64,000 nt of DNA from Bradyrhizobium sp. CCBAU 51765 (lineage in GTDB: Bacteria; Pseudomonadota; Alphaproteobacteria; Rhizobiales; Xanthobacteraceae). The translations under genes were made by a program, and so were the position numbers. How positions within the stretch are numbered: position 1 is the stretch's first letter; each line of letters begins with the position of its first letter. Positions 1 through 8,223 of the stretch are shown here, piece by piece. Location of the stretch: assembly GCF_015291725.1 (NCBI RefSeq), contig NZ_CP030038.1, positions 1,911,001 to 1,975,000 of the forward strand, read 5' to 3'. The notes beneath the pieces are model-generated. The model was not told the DNA's origin. It did not search any database and was given only the letters and a program-made list of their open reading frames with translations.

Positions 1-78
1 GCAGCAGCAAGCGATGCGCTGCTGCCCGTCCTGCTGCCGATCGCGGGCGGCGAGGCGGTAGTCGAGGTCGCGGATGCG

Positions 79-438
79 GTGAGATCGGACGAGGTGCGCG
101 GCCTGCTGGCCGCAATCCGCCGGCTCGCGAGTATCGTCGAGGAGGAGACGGCCGCGCTCGCGACGGGTCGGAAGATCGATTTCGACGACTTCAGCGCGCG
201 GAAGAGCCGGAGCATGCTCGAATTCGTCCGCCTGATGCGGGCGCGGATGCACCTTGGCGGCGAGATCGAGATCACCGAGGAGATCCGGCGGCTGCGCGAG
301 AAGCTCGAGCGGAATCGCTCCATTCTGGAAATGCACTACGATGCGGTGCGTGAGGTCGCGAGCATCATCGTCACCGCGATCAAGGAAGCCGAATCGGACG
401 GCACTTATACCGGTCGCGCAACGCAGGATGGAAAATGA
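79..438 (+). CDS. FlgN-like flagellar export chaperone (probable)
   Basis: A 119-residue, almost wholly helical protein with a KSR segment in the middle (about residues 40-43) and an N-terminal helix rich in Glu and Leu. This layout fits FlgN-type chaperones that hold hook-filament junction proteins before export. The family call is by general resemblance, not a diagnostic motif. Its stop overlaps the ATG of the next gene by 4 bases (ATGA), so the two are probably translationally coupled. The start is uncertain: GTG at 79 has only a weak upstream GAGG, and the same frame is open back to base 1, so the true start could lie outside the window. The ftcR gene nearby supports a flagellar role. Confidence 0.6.
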   Translation: MRSDEVRGLLAAIRRLASIVEEETAALATGRKIDFDDFSARKSRSMLEFVRLMRARMHLGGEIEITEEIRRLREKLERNRSILEMHYDAVREVASIIVTAIKEAESDGTYTGRATQDGK

Positions 439-893
439 TCAGGCTGGTGCTGGCCGGACTGTGGGTATGCATCCTCACCGCGGGCACGAGCTATGCGGTT
501 GCCTACTGGAAGGAGAACGGCAGCCTGCTGCCGGCGAAGGACGAATATCTCGACGGGCTGCAATATCAGAAGACGCGGGCGCTGAGCGTGCCCATGGTCG
601 AGAACGGCAATGTGCAGGGCTACATCGTCGCGCGCTTCGTCTACACCGTCGAGGGGCGGACCATGCACCAGCTGAACGTTCCGCCGGAACCGTTCGTCGT
701 CGACGAGGCCTTTCGCAGGATCTATGCCGACGAGCGTCTCGATTTCAGGAAGCTCGCCCGCTACGACCTCTCGATCCTGACCACGGCCATCAAGCAGCGC
801 GTCAACGAACGGATGCAGGCTGAAATCGTCCAGGACGTCCTGGTGGAGGACTTCAACTACGTGTCCAAGGAAGAATTCCAGCAGAAGCCGTAG
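435..893 (+). CDS. Small membrane-anchored protein of the flagellar locus, unknown function
   Basis: 152 residues with one N-terminal hydrophobic segment (about residues 4-22) that could be an uncleaved anchor or signal peptide, then a soluble domain of mixed strand and helix. The domain has no enzymatic motif I recognise. The pattern of an anchored protein with a periplasmic domain recalls FliL-like or MotE-like accessory proteins, but I cannot place it in a family. It overlaps the preceding FlgN-like gene by 4 bases and converges on ftcR, so a role in assembly or rotation of the same flagellum is inferred from context only. Confidence 0.65.
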   Translation: MIRLVLAGLWVCILTAGTSYAVAYWKENGSLLPAKDEYLDGLQYQKTRALSVPMVENGNVQGYIVARFVYTVEGRTMHQLNVPPEPFVVDEAFRRIYADERLDFRKLARYDLSILTTAIKQRVNERMQAEIVQDVLVEDFNYVSKEEFQQKP

Positions 894-903
894 AGCAAGC
901 CAT

Positions 904-921
904 CCGGAACGGCGTTTCCGG
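904..921. terminator. Short hairpin after the flagellar pair
   Basis: A 6-base stem (CCGGAA / TTCCGG) with a 6-base loop lies 10 bases after the stop of the anchored protein. There is no T-run. It may be a weak terminator or 3'-end stabiliser. Confidence 0.35.
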
Positions 922-1016
922 GAGGATCGTGCCCCAAATGGCCAGCTGACGCCGGCGCCACGACAGTCGCGCCGCGAATGCAGGCATATGTCCTGCCGTC
1001 TCTGCCGCTGAAAGTA

Positions 1017-1052
1017 CAACGGCCTCTGCGAAGTTGCTCGCAGAGGCCGTTG
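1017..1052. terminator. Strong bidirectional hairpin between convergent genes
   Basis: A perfect 14-base inverted repeat (arms 1017-1030 and 1039-1052, 8-base loop) sits between the plus-strand flagellar pair and the end of ftcR on minus. It probably ends transcription from both sides. Neither strand has a long T-run, so the stem would have to do most of the work. Confidence 0.7.
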
Positions 1053-1079
1053 CAGGTTTGGCGGCAGCCTCCTGCCGTG

Positions 1080-1850
1080 TCAGTTTCCGGCCGGATAGGC
1101 CGCCGGGGCGGCATGGGCCCTGTTCAGGAGGATTCCGACCTCGTCGAGCTCCTGCACCGGCTCGTCGAGGGTCTCGCCGGCCGGGATATTGAGGCGGTAT
1201 CCGACGTAGCGTCGGGCCACGATCGCGTCGAAGCCGAGGCGGTCGCGGAGCTTCTTGCGCAGCTTGCTGACGTGACTCTCGATCACGCTCTCGTCGAAGG
1301 TGGACTCGAAGATGCCGTAGACCGCGTTGAAGATCTGCGTCTTGGTGATCCACTTGCCGTGGTTGGCGACCATATATTCGAGAATGCGCAGTTCCCGGCG
1401 GGGCAGGGTGAGGGCGTGGCCTGCGATCTCGGGGTCACGGCCGTTGAAGAAGACCTGAATCCTGCTCTCGCAGGGCCTCGGCAGCTCGCCCACCCGGCGC
1501 CGCGCGATCGCGGCCGTTCGTGCGAGGATCTCCCGCAAGTGAACCGGCACGTGCACGACGTCGTCGACGCCCGATTCGAACAGCTCCAGCGTGTTCTTGA
1601 GCATCTTCTGGCCGCTCACGGCGATGATGGGCGCCGAGGAACGCTTGCGCATCGCGCGTGGCAGACTTCCGCGCGCATCGCAATCCCCGAGGAGAAAGGC
1701 GTCCACCGCTGCCAAATCCGATTCACTCGCGGATTGCAGCCAGTCCCAGAATTCTCCGGAAGAGAAGCCGATCGACGACACACCTTCGCGAACAAGCCCT
1801 CCGACGTAGCTGTTCGCGACGCTCTCGCGATCATCAACGATAATATACAT
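1080..1850 (-). CDS. ftcR: FtcR-type flagellar transcriptional regulator (OmpR-like)
   Basis: 256 residues. The N-terminal third is a receiver-like domain starting MYIIVDDRESV. The C-terminal part is an OmpR/PhoB-type winged helix with the typical LPRRELRILEYM entry, a recognition helix around SVIESHVSKLRKKL, and the wing RRYVGYRLN. FtcR proteins are atypical response regulators of rhizobial and Brucella flagella; in Bradyrhizobium one acts in the lateral flagellar hierarchy (from the literature). The ATG at 1848-1850 is preferred over the longer frame because the conserved domain starts there. It converges on the FlgN-like pair and an 820-base gap lies upstream. Confidence 0.85.
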   Translation of the reverse strand: MYIIVDDRESVANSYVGGLVREGVSSIGFSSGEFWDWLQSASESDLAAVDAFLLGDCDARGSLPRAMRKRSSAPIIAVSGQKMLKNTLELFESGVDDVVHVPVHLREILARTAAIARRRVGELPRPCESRIQVFFNGRDPEIAGHALTLPRRELRILEYMVANHGKWITKTQIFNAVYGIFESTFDESVIESHVSKLRKKLRDRLGFDAIVARRYVGYRLNIPAGETLDEPVQELDEVGILLNRAHAAPAAYPAGN

Positions 1851-2669
1851 CAGTCTTTCGCCCCTGTTTCGCACTTGTTGCGGCCGGCTGGTTGTTGTGA
1901 TGCTCCGGCTCGGCAACGATGCTGTTTGACGACATTCCTTCCCGCGAACCGTTGTTATTGGTTTCGATATTCGCGGGCAGCCCTACGCATTCAGTGCCTG
2001 CGTCACGCAGGCCTGCTACATCAACTCGATACTGAACGCTTACTGGCGTGAGGCCCGGCGGGTGCCTTGCGGGTCACCTCGCGGAGCGGATTGAGAAACG
2101 ACCTAGATCAGTTGCGCCAAGTTGCTCATCGCTTCCGAACACTGCTGAACCGTGTCGATCTCCTCGCCAACTGGCGAGAATCACTTGAGTAGGACCGTAA
2201 CAATTGCCGATTTCCGATCAAGCGTGCGCAACAAAGCGGTTGCTACACGTGCTTGATGCTGTTGATTCATTTCCGGTTGTTTCTTGGTGTATTCAATCGC
2301 ATCAGTTGATTTGGTTTCCAAACTAGTTTTGCACCGTGGCGGATGTAAAGTTCCGCATCCCCGTACAACTACAGCTGTTTTGCGCAGAGCAACGGTCTTG
2401 CAAATCGAGCCCTCTTCAACCCCGGATTGACTCTGGCGCTCGTTTTTCCACATGCGACAAGTCGACTCACTTGTGGCGACATGACGCCAGCTTGGTGAAA
2501 TCTTGGCGAGTGTGTGTCTTTCGAGTCGCACTATCGCCGCGTGTATGACGCGATCCGACTCATGCAGCCCCGCATCGCGCGCTATGGAAAGTTTTCCATG
2601 CACACGTCTCAGGCAAGCTTCGGCAAATAACGTCACCGTTCGACAGATCGAACGAACGGAGCATTTCAC
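1851..2669. other. Long intergenic region with several dyads
   Basis: About 820 bases without a convincing gene. Its right half is visibly poorer in GC than its surroundings. I see three clean dyads: 1996-2012 (8-base arms), 2163-2178 (7-base arms, 2-base loop) and 2584-2599 (7-base arms, ATGGAAA/TTTCCAT). It must hold the promoter of ftcR on the left and that of the coiled-coil protein on the right; a small RNA or a decayed gene is possible. Long reading frames here lack family resemblance. Confidence 0.5.
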
Positions 2670-3644
2670 ATGTTGTCCGATGGACAAGCTCGTCCCAACG
2701 CGACCGCGGATGCTTCCGCGGCGGCGAAGCCGGCTCCGGAGGCGCGCGATACAAAGGATAGTGCGACGCGAGGCGACAAGCCCGCTGCAAGCGCAAAGCG
2801 TGTATCGGCCGCGGCGAGCGACGAAGTTCTCGCGAAGGAAGCTCTCGAGGGGCTGAAGCGCATTCGTGCCAAGGCGCGCCTCGACAAGATGGCGATCCCG
2901 AAACCTGCGCCGGCCGTGATCAAGCCGGCCGTGATCGTGGCGAAGCCGCCGCCGCCCCGTCCGACATGGGTCGCACCGCTCGCAACCCTGGCGGTCGCTG
3001 CCATGCTGGTGGTCTGCGCCTGCACCGGCGTGATCGCCTATCTCACCACCCAGCCCGCTCAGAGCAACGTTGCGACCAATACCGAGATCAGGAATCTGCG
3101 TGAGACCGTGGCGCAACTGCGCAGGCAGTTGTCGGGCGTGTCCGAAAATCTCGATGGCTTGCGTACTGCGGTCGATCAATCGAGCAAGGCGACGAATGAT
3201 CGCTTCGGCAGATTTGCCGAAAACCTGGACCGGATCGAGCGGGTGAGCTCGTCCTCGACGGCGAAGCTCGACAAGCTTGCCCAGGCACAGGTTCAGGCCC
3301 AGGCCCAAGTCCAGGTCCAGGCTCCGGCGCCGGCAATGGTGCAATCGCAGCCGGCGCCGCAGCAAGGACCGATGATGGCTTCGGTCGCGGCGCCCGAATT
3401 CACGGGCTCGGTGCCTGCGTCCGAGCGTGCGTCGGTGCCGCGCAAGACGATCAAGGGTTGGTCGGTCCGCCAGGCCTATGAGGGGATTGCGATCCTGCAA
3501 GGCCCGAACGGGGTCATCGAGGCCGTACTGGGACAACAAGTGCCCGGCCTCGGTCGCATCGAAGAGATCAGAAACGAGAACGGGCGCCTGGTGGTGGAAT
3601 CCAGCGGCGGCGTCATCTATTCGTCACGTAAGGCAACGCCTTGA
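2670..3644 (+). CDS. Bitopic membrane protein with coiled coil and conserved C-terminal domain, unknown function
   Basis: 324 residues. Residues 1-100 are a low-complexity Ala/Lys/Pro-rich cytoplasmic stretch. One membrane segment follows at about 108-130 (VAPLATLAVAAMLVVC). A heptad-like coiled coil spans about 138-205, then a Gln/Ala/Val/Pro linker, and a C-terminal 60-residue domain beginning KGWSVRQAYEGIAIL that reads as a small beta domain (GxxVPGxGRIEEI). The topology, a cytoplasmic tail with periplasmic coiled coil and terminal beta domain, suggests an envelope scaffold or secretion accessory, but I do not recognise the family. It converges on the MarR gene with only 8 bases between stops. 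Confidence 0.75.
   Translation: MLSDGQARPNATADASAAAKPAPEARDTKDSATRGDKPAASAKRVSAAASDEVLAKEALEGLKRIRAKARLDKMAIPKPAPAVIKPAVIVAKPPPPRPTWVAPLATLAVAAMLVVCACTGVIAYLTTQPAQSNVATNTEIRNLRETVAQLRRQLSGVSENLDGLRTAVDQSSKATNDRFGRFAENLDRIERVSSSSTAKLDKLAQAQVQAQAQVQVQAPAPAMVQSQPAPQQGPMMASVAAPEFTGSVPASERASVPRKTIKGWSVRQAYEGIAILQGPNGVIEAVLGQQVPGLGRIEEIRNENGRLVVESSGGVIYSSRKATP
3282..3323 (+). repeat. In-frame hexanucleotide tandem repeat (CAGGNN x7)
   Basis: Seven consecutive 6-base units, mostly CAG followed by GTT, GCC, GTC or similar, encode alternating Gln-Ala/Gln-Val dipeptides in the linker of the coiled-coil protein. Units are in frame, so slippage would lengthen or shorten the linker without breaking the gene. 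Confidence 0.8.
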
Positions 3645-3652
3645 GCAGCCTT

Positions 3653-4231
3653 CTATTGACGGTGATGCTCGAAGCTGGTGCATAGCAGATCGACCTCCGT
3701 CTCTGCGATCGGTGCACGAAACAGGCGGCAGCTGAACTCGACCATCGTCTTGCTGTCCGTGGTGGTGCGATCTTCCCGCAGGAAGATGCATCGCTTGCAA
3801 ACGTCGGTGTGATGCCGCTGCTCGGCCGCGTCGGACTGATCCAGCACGTGCCGGAACGTGTCGCGGAAGCGGATCTTGGCGTCGTCGTCGAGAACGGCAA
3901 TCGCCTCGACGAGAACGTTGACGGGGTCGCGCACCAGGAACTTCTTGCCCTGCTGGGTCACGCTCAACATCACCGACCGCTTGTCCGTGGCCGAACGTTT
4001 TCGTTCGAGGTAGCCGAGCCGCTCGAGCTCGCCGATGATGAACGAGGCGGTGCCCCGCGTGGTGCCGACGTAGCTCGCCAGCGCCGACGGCGTTCGGGAA
4101 AACCGGTTGGCCCGGGAGAGGAAGCGCAGCGCCATCCATTCGCGGTCGCGCAAGCCGTGCTTGGTGCCTTCGAACCACAGGATTCGCGCGGCCTGCTCCA
4201 ACAATTCAATCGATTCGCGAGCCAAGTTCAT
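3653..4231 (-). CDS. MarR-family regulator with a four-cysteine C-terminal tail
   Basis: 192 residues, longer than a typical 140-150-residue MarR protein. Residues 30-100 form the winged helix (SALASYVGTTRGTASFIIGEL recognition region; the wing contains ATDKRSVML, with the D-x-R common in MarR wings). The extra C-terminal 50 residues carry C145-x2-C148-x19-C168-x15-C184 with flanking His pairs at 140-141 and 189-190, which looks like a metal or iron-sulfur site. It would act as a dimeric repressor or activator. A perfect 12-base palindrome lies 17 bases before its ATG, suggesting autoregulation. It is convergent to the upstream coiled-coil gene; the target genes are unknown. Confidence 0.85.
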   Translation of the reverse strand: MNLARESIELLEQAARILWFEGTKHGLRDREWMALRFLSRANRFSRTPSALASYVGTTRGTASFIIGELERLGYLERKRSATDKRSVMLSVTQQGKKFLVRDPVNVLVEAIAVLDDDAKIRFRDTFRHVLDQSDAAEQRHHTDVCKRCIFLREDRTTTDSKTMVEFSCRLFRAPIAETEVDLLCTSFEHHRQ

Positions 4232-4247
4232 TTCAGTTCCAGGTCGT

Positions 4248-4259
4248 ATAAACGTTTAT
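4248..4259. promoter_or_regulatory. Candidate MarR operator
   Basis: The perfect 12-base palindrome ATAAACGTTTAT lies just upstream of the MarR start codon, in AT-rich sequence that would fit its promoter. MarR dimers bind palindromes of about this size, so autoregulation is the natural reading. Confidence 0.5.
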
Positions 4260-4889
4260 TCAATTGAGCCTTGGGTAGCGCAATCTAGGTGGACGAGAAT
4301 GAAGCCCGTAGGCGCTCCTTCGTCCGTTGGTGGGCGGCGGATCGCGCTTGGGGGAAGAAGCCTCTCCGTTTCGGAAATGGAACTTCCGGCCGTGGACTAG
4401 TGCGTCACAAAGAAAGTTCGAGTAAATCGCGCGGCTCGGATACTCGGAAAATTTCAATCAAATGACGACGGTTCGCCCGCGAATTGGCGATGATGTGCGA
4501 TGCGCGAGCAACATGATGTGTCGTTGCCGCCGTTGCAGCGGCCATTGGTTGCGGCCGAGCATGTCGAGCGTGCGAACAGGGGCACCCTTCGCATCCCCTC
4601 GCAGTGTGGCCGGCCGGGAAAGAACCATATTTTTCGGTTAATGGATGTTGCGATGCAATGTAGCTAGACGGTTAAGTCCGGTACACGCGCGATCCAGGGA
4701 CCAAGTGTCCGTGGGAGATGGACAGGCAGGCGAGGTTCGACTTTGAAACGTGCCGCCTTCGTGGCCGAGATCGGCAGCATCCTCGAATTTCGACGACTCG
4801 TGCTCGCAGGCTGGTGATTTGCGTTTCACCGGCAACTATTGGCGAATGCGTCGCCCCAGGGATAGCAGGCAGCAGGAAGGAATGGACCG
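4260..4889. other. Intergenic region upstream of the dienelactone hydrolase
   Basis: About 630 bases with no gene I can support on either strand. It presumably holds the divergent promoters of the MarR gene and the hydrolase. Apart from the palindrome at its left edge I see no strong repeat or hairpin. Confidence 0.4.
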
Positions 4890-5777
4890 ATGAGCTTCGA
4901 AACCACCATGGCATCCGACGTCGTCGGGCTGACCAAAAGCGCCCCGGTCTCACGACGCGGATTCATGAGTGCCACCGCGGCCGTGGCGGCGGGCTATACG
5001 CTTGCGGCCGGGCCCGTGCGCGCCGGGGTGGTCACGACCGACCTCAATGGACTTGAGGCCGGCGATGCCAAGATCAAGGTCGGCTCCGAGGAGATGCCCG
5101 CCTATTTCGCCCGCCCGGCCGGCAATACCAGGGCGCCGGTGATCATCGTGGCGATGGAGATTTTCGGCCTGCACGAATACATCAGGGACGTGACGCGGCG
5201 CCTGGCCAAGCTCGGCGCGTTCGCGGTCGCGCCCGACTATTATTTCCGCAAGGGCGTCGACCTGACCAAGGTCTCGGAGCTCAAGGACCTGCTGTCGGTG
5301 GTGAACGCGAAGCCGGACGCCGAGCTGTTGTCCGATCTCGATGCGACGGTGGCGTGGGCGGGATCGCAGGGCGGTGACGTCACCAGGCTCGGCATCATCG
5401 GCTTCTGCAGGGGCGGCCGCACGGTCTGGGAGTACGCCGCCCACAGCAGCGCTCTCAAGGCGGGCGTTGCCTTCTATGGCACGCTGGTCGATCCTGCCAA
5501 TCCGGCGTGGCCGAAGAGCCCGATGCAGCTCGCGCCCGAGATGAAGGCGCCGGTGCTCGGCCTCTACGGCGGCGCCGATACCGGCATTCCCGTCGCGCAG
5601 GTCGAGCAGATGAAGGCAGCGCTCGAGCAGAACAAGAAGACGGCCGAATTCAAGATCTATCCCGAAGCGCCGCACGGCTTCCATGCCGACTATCGCGGCA
5701 GCTACCGCAAGGACGCCGCAGAAGACGCCTGGAAGCAGGCGCAGGCCTGGTTCAAGAAGTACGGCGTGTTGAGCTGA
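4890..5777 (+). CDS. Exported dienelactone hydrolase family protein
   Basis: 295 residues. The N-terminus carries a twin-arginine signal (SRRGFMSAT at 21-29, then a hydrophobic run ending near AGPVRA), so the enzyme is probably exported folded. The alpha/beta-hydrolase core has the family's Cys nucleophile in GFCRGG (C173), Asp in GGADTG (D230) and His in PHGFH (H262), the full Cys-Asp-His triad. Family members cleave dienelactones in aromatic degradation or act as general esterases; a Tat-exported form with no catabolic neighbours suggests an extracytoplasmic esterase of unknown substrate. AGGAAGGAA precedes the ATG and a rho-independent terminator follows, so it is a single-gene unit. Confidence 0.9.
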   Translation: MSFETTMASDVVGLTKSAPVSRRGFMSATAAVAAGYTLAAGPVRAGVVTTDLNGLEAGDAKIKVGSEEMPAYFARPAGNTRAPVIIVAMEIFGLHEYIRDVTRRLAKLGAFAVAPDYYFRKGVDLTKVSELKDLLSVVNAKPDAELLSDLDATVAWAGSQGGDVTRLGIIGFCRGGRTVWEYAAHSSALKAGVAFYGTLVDPANPAWPKSPMQLAPEMKAPVLGLYGGADTGIPVAQVEQMKAALEQNKKTAEFKIYPEAPHGFHADYRGSYRKDAAEDAWKQAQAWFKKYGVLS

Positions 5778-5791
5778 TGCATGGTTTCGAA

Positions 5792-5816
5792 GGGCGGCCC
5801 GATCGGCCGCCCTTTT
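5792..5816 (+). terminator. Rho-independent terminator
   Basis: Perfect 8-base GC stem (GGGCGGCC/GGCCGCCC) with a CGATC loop followed by TTTT. It ends the hydrolase transcript just before the convergent serine hydrolase. Confidence 0.9.
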
Positions 5817-5834
5817 GATTTACACGCAGCGACC

Positions 5835-7100
5835 TCACCTCACCATCGCGCCGTAGACGATGTCCTGGACCTGCTCGCGGAAATATTTCCTGAGCTCACC
5901 AGGGGCCGCCGTCCCCACCACCACGACGAGACGCTCCTTGGGATCGCAGAAGAACTGCGTTCCGTAGGCACCGTTCCAGGTGAACTCGCCGGGATTGCCG
6001 GGGACTGAAGACAATCCTTCGCTGGTCCGGACCGCAACCGAAAGGCCGAAGCCGAAGCCGCCGCGATGCGGCTCGACATTGGCCACCTTGTTCTTGATCT
6101 CGGGGCCGAGGTGATTGGACGTCATGTGATGCACGGTCTTCGGACCGAGGATGCGCTGGCCGTCCAGCGCGCCGCCGTTGAGCAGCATCTGTCCGAAGCG
6201 GATGTAGTCGCCGACCGTCGCGAACGAGCACGCGCCGCCACAATCGAACTTGGTCGGGGTGTCCAGGAGCTTGATCGCCTGCGGTTTGCCGGTGAGCGGA
6301 TCGTTCGTGAACGGGCGGGCAAGGCGAGGGCGCTGGGTGTCGGTCGGGTGGAAGGTCGCATCCTTCATGCCGAGCGGCTGCCAGACGTTGGCGGCGAGAT
6401 AGTCGCCGAGCTTCTGCTCGCTCACCTTCTCGACGACCGCGCCGAGCACGTCGATCGAGAAACCATATTCGAACTCGGTCGAGGGTTGATGCGCCAATGG
6501 CAGCTTGGTGATGCGGTCGATGAAGGTCTGGGTGTCGCCTTCGATCGCCGGCGCGACGCCGTCGGGATATTGCCGCGCCACCGGGCTCGATGAGTCCGGG
6601 CGGCCGCCGTACATCAATCCCGACGTATGCCGGTAGAGATCGTGGATGAAGATCGGCGAGGCCTGCGGCTCGAGCTTGAGCGAACCGTCGGCCTGGGGAA
6701 CGCCGACCTTCATGTCGGCGAAGCCCGGGTAGTAGTCGGATAGCCTGGCCTGGAGCGGCAGCCGTCCCTGCTCCATCGGGGTCAGGCCGGCGACCGCGGC
6801 CATCGGCTTGGTCATCGAGGCCAGCGCAAAGATCGCATCGATCGGCATCGGCGTGCTCTTGGCGGGATCGAGCATGCCATAGGCCTTGTAATGGACGAGC
6901 TTGCCGTCGCGCGCGATGGCGACCACTGCGCCGGGTACGCGCTTGGCCGCGATCTCGCGCGCGAAGAAGCTATCAAGGCGCGCAAGGCCTTGTTTCGAAA
7001 AACCGACGTCGTCGGGATTGGCTTCGGGCAGCGGCGCGGCATGCGCCGCACCGAGCGCAATGGCGGCAGTCGCAGCGATCATGGCGATCGTCTTGTTCAT
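5835..7100 (-). CDS. Serine hydrolase, beta-lactamase/class C esterase family
   Basis: 421 residues with a Sec signal peptide (first about 21 residues, ending near AHA). The beta-lactamase fold motif SxxK is S95-M-T-K98. A Tyr in EYGFS around residue 214 would supply the second motif, and late Gly-rich strands follow, as in EstB-type esterases and class C-like enzymes. It is probably a periplasmic esterase or peptidase; lactamase activity is not implied. It stands alone on minus, convergent with the dienelactone hydrolase. Confidence 0.88.
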   Translation of the reverse strand: MNKTIAMIAATAAIALGAAHAAPLPEANPDDVGFSKQGLARLDSFFAREIAAKRVPGAVVAIARDGKLVHYKAYGMLDPAKSTPMPIDAIFALASMTKPMAAVAGLTPMEQGRLPLQARLSDYYPGFADMKVGVPQADGSLKLEPQASPIFIHDLYRHTSGLMYGGRPDSSSPVARQYPDGVAPAIEGDTQTFIDRITKLPLAHQPSTEFEYGFSIDVLGAVVEKVSEQKLGDYLAANVWQPLGMKDATFHPTDTQRPRLARPFTNDPLTGKPQAIKLLDTPTKFDCGGACSFATVGDYIRFGQMLLNGGALDGQRILGPKTVHHMTSNHLGPEIKNKVANVEPHRGGFGFGLSVAVRTSEGLSSVPGNPGEFTWNGAYGTQFFCDPKERLVVVVGTAAPGELRKYFREQVQDIVYGAMVR

Positions 7101-7222
7101 TGCATTCTCCCAAGAGGCGAGCTCGTTGTGTGGTGGCTCGCTCGATGGCTAGATCACGACCGCACCGGGATGAAGTCAAGCGCGGGCAAGGCATGTCTGG
7201 GAGGCGTTGGAGTGCAGGAACC

Positions 7223-8071
7223 CTATCGTCCTTCGCCTGCCCGCCACAGCGCGTCGAGGCCGTGCCGATAGGTGGGGTGGGCCAGCGAGACGCCGAGCTC
7301 GCGCTTCAGTTTCGCGTTGGAGACACGGGCGCTGCTGGCATAGAAGCTGCGGGCCATTGCCGACATCTCGGCGGTCGCGAACGCCTCTTCTGGCGGCGGC
7401 GCCACGCCCATCAGCTCCGCCGCATAGGCGATCACGTCCTGCGACGGCGCGGGTTCGTCATCGCAGACGTTCCAGGTGCCGCCGTTCGCGTGACGAACAG
7501 CGGCCATGATCGCGCTGGAGATGTCGTCGACGTGGATGCGGTTGAAGACCTGTCCCGGCTTGATGATGCGCCTTGCCGTTCCCGCCCGCAGCGTCACGAG
7601 CGCGTTGCGACCGGGACCGTAGATGCCCGCGAGCCGCAGGATCGCCGCATCGCCGCGCGCCGCGTCCGTCCAGGCCTGCTCCGCGGCAACCCGCATGCGC
7701 GTGCGGTCGAGGACGGCCTGCGGCGGCGTGCCCTCGTCGACCCACGCGCCGCCGTGATCGCCGTACACGCCGATGGTGGAGAGATAGACGACCTTGCGGC
7801 GGCCTTCCTGTAGCACGTCGCCGAACGCCGTGATGGCGGGATCGCCGGCGCTGCCGGGCGGGATCGACACCAGGAGGACATCGGCGTCGCGAACCTGCTG
7901 AACCGTCTCTTGCGACGGACGGCTGCCGGAAAACGGATGCACCTCAACGCGGCCGAAATCGTTCCGTTGCGCGGGGTCGCGCACGGTGCCGGCGACATGC
8001 GAGAAGCTGCCGCCGTATTGGCGAACGAAGTGCCGGGCACTGTAGCCGAGGCCGAGGATGAAGAGCCGCAT
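7223..8071 (-). CDS. NAD(P)-dependent epimerase/dehydratase-like protein (extended SDR)
   Basis: 282 residues. It starts with the Rossmann signature MRLFILGLGYSARHFV (GxGxxA variant) and continues with YLSTIGVYG and LRLAGIYGPGR, the hallmark segments of atypical extended SDRs such as YeeZ-like proteins. The canonical active-site YxxxK is not obvious, so it may bind nucleotide without normal epimerase chemistry. The ATG at 8069-8071 is preceded by AGGAG and gives the conserved N-terminus; the longer frame adds 56 low-quality residues. It is divergent from the HAD phosphatase gene. Confidence 0.85.
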   Translation of the reverse strand: MRLFILGLGYSARHFVRQYGGSFSHVAGTVRDPAQRNDFGRVEVHPFSGSRPSQETVQQVRDADVLLVSIPPGSAGDPAITAFGDVLQEGRRKVVYLSTIGVYGDHGGAWVDEGTPPQAVLDRTRMRVAAEQAWTDAARGDAAILRLAGIYGPGRNALVTLRAGTARRIIKPGQVFNRIHVDDISSAIMAAVRHANGGTWNVCDDEPAPSQDVIAYAAELMGVAPPPEEAFATAEMSAMARSFYASSARVSNAKLKRELGVSLAHPTYRHGLDALWRAGEGR

Positions 8072-8223
8072 GCGTCTCCTGTGCAGGTCGGAGTTCCCGC
8101 TCGCGCCGTGGCGCCTCTCGCTCATAAGAGATTTTTGGGTCCGGCAAAAGATATTGCGATTTGTCGCGCCTGCCGCTTCGGGCGATGCTCGCTCGTCACG
8201 GGCAGCTCGGGAGGGAGGCGTCG

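Noticed and set aside
2181..3539. A 452-residue minus-strand reading frame extending into the long gap
   Set aside because: Most of it is antisense to the coiled-coil gene; the part in the gap is unlike any family and has no ribosome site.
5835..7100. Calling the serine hydrolase a beta-lactamase
   Set aside because: SxxK is present but the family is mostly esterases and peptidases; nothing here indicates antibiotic hydrolysis.
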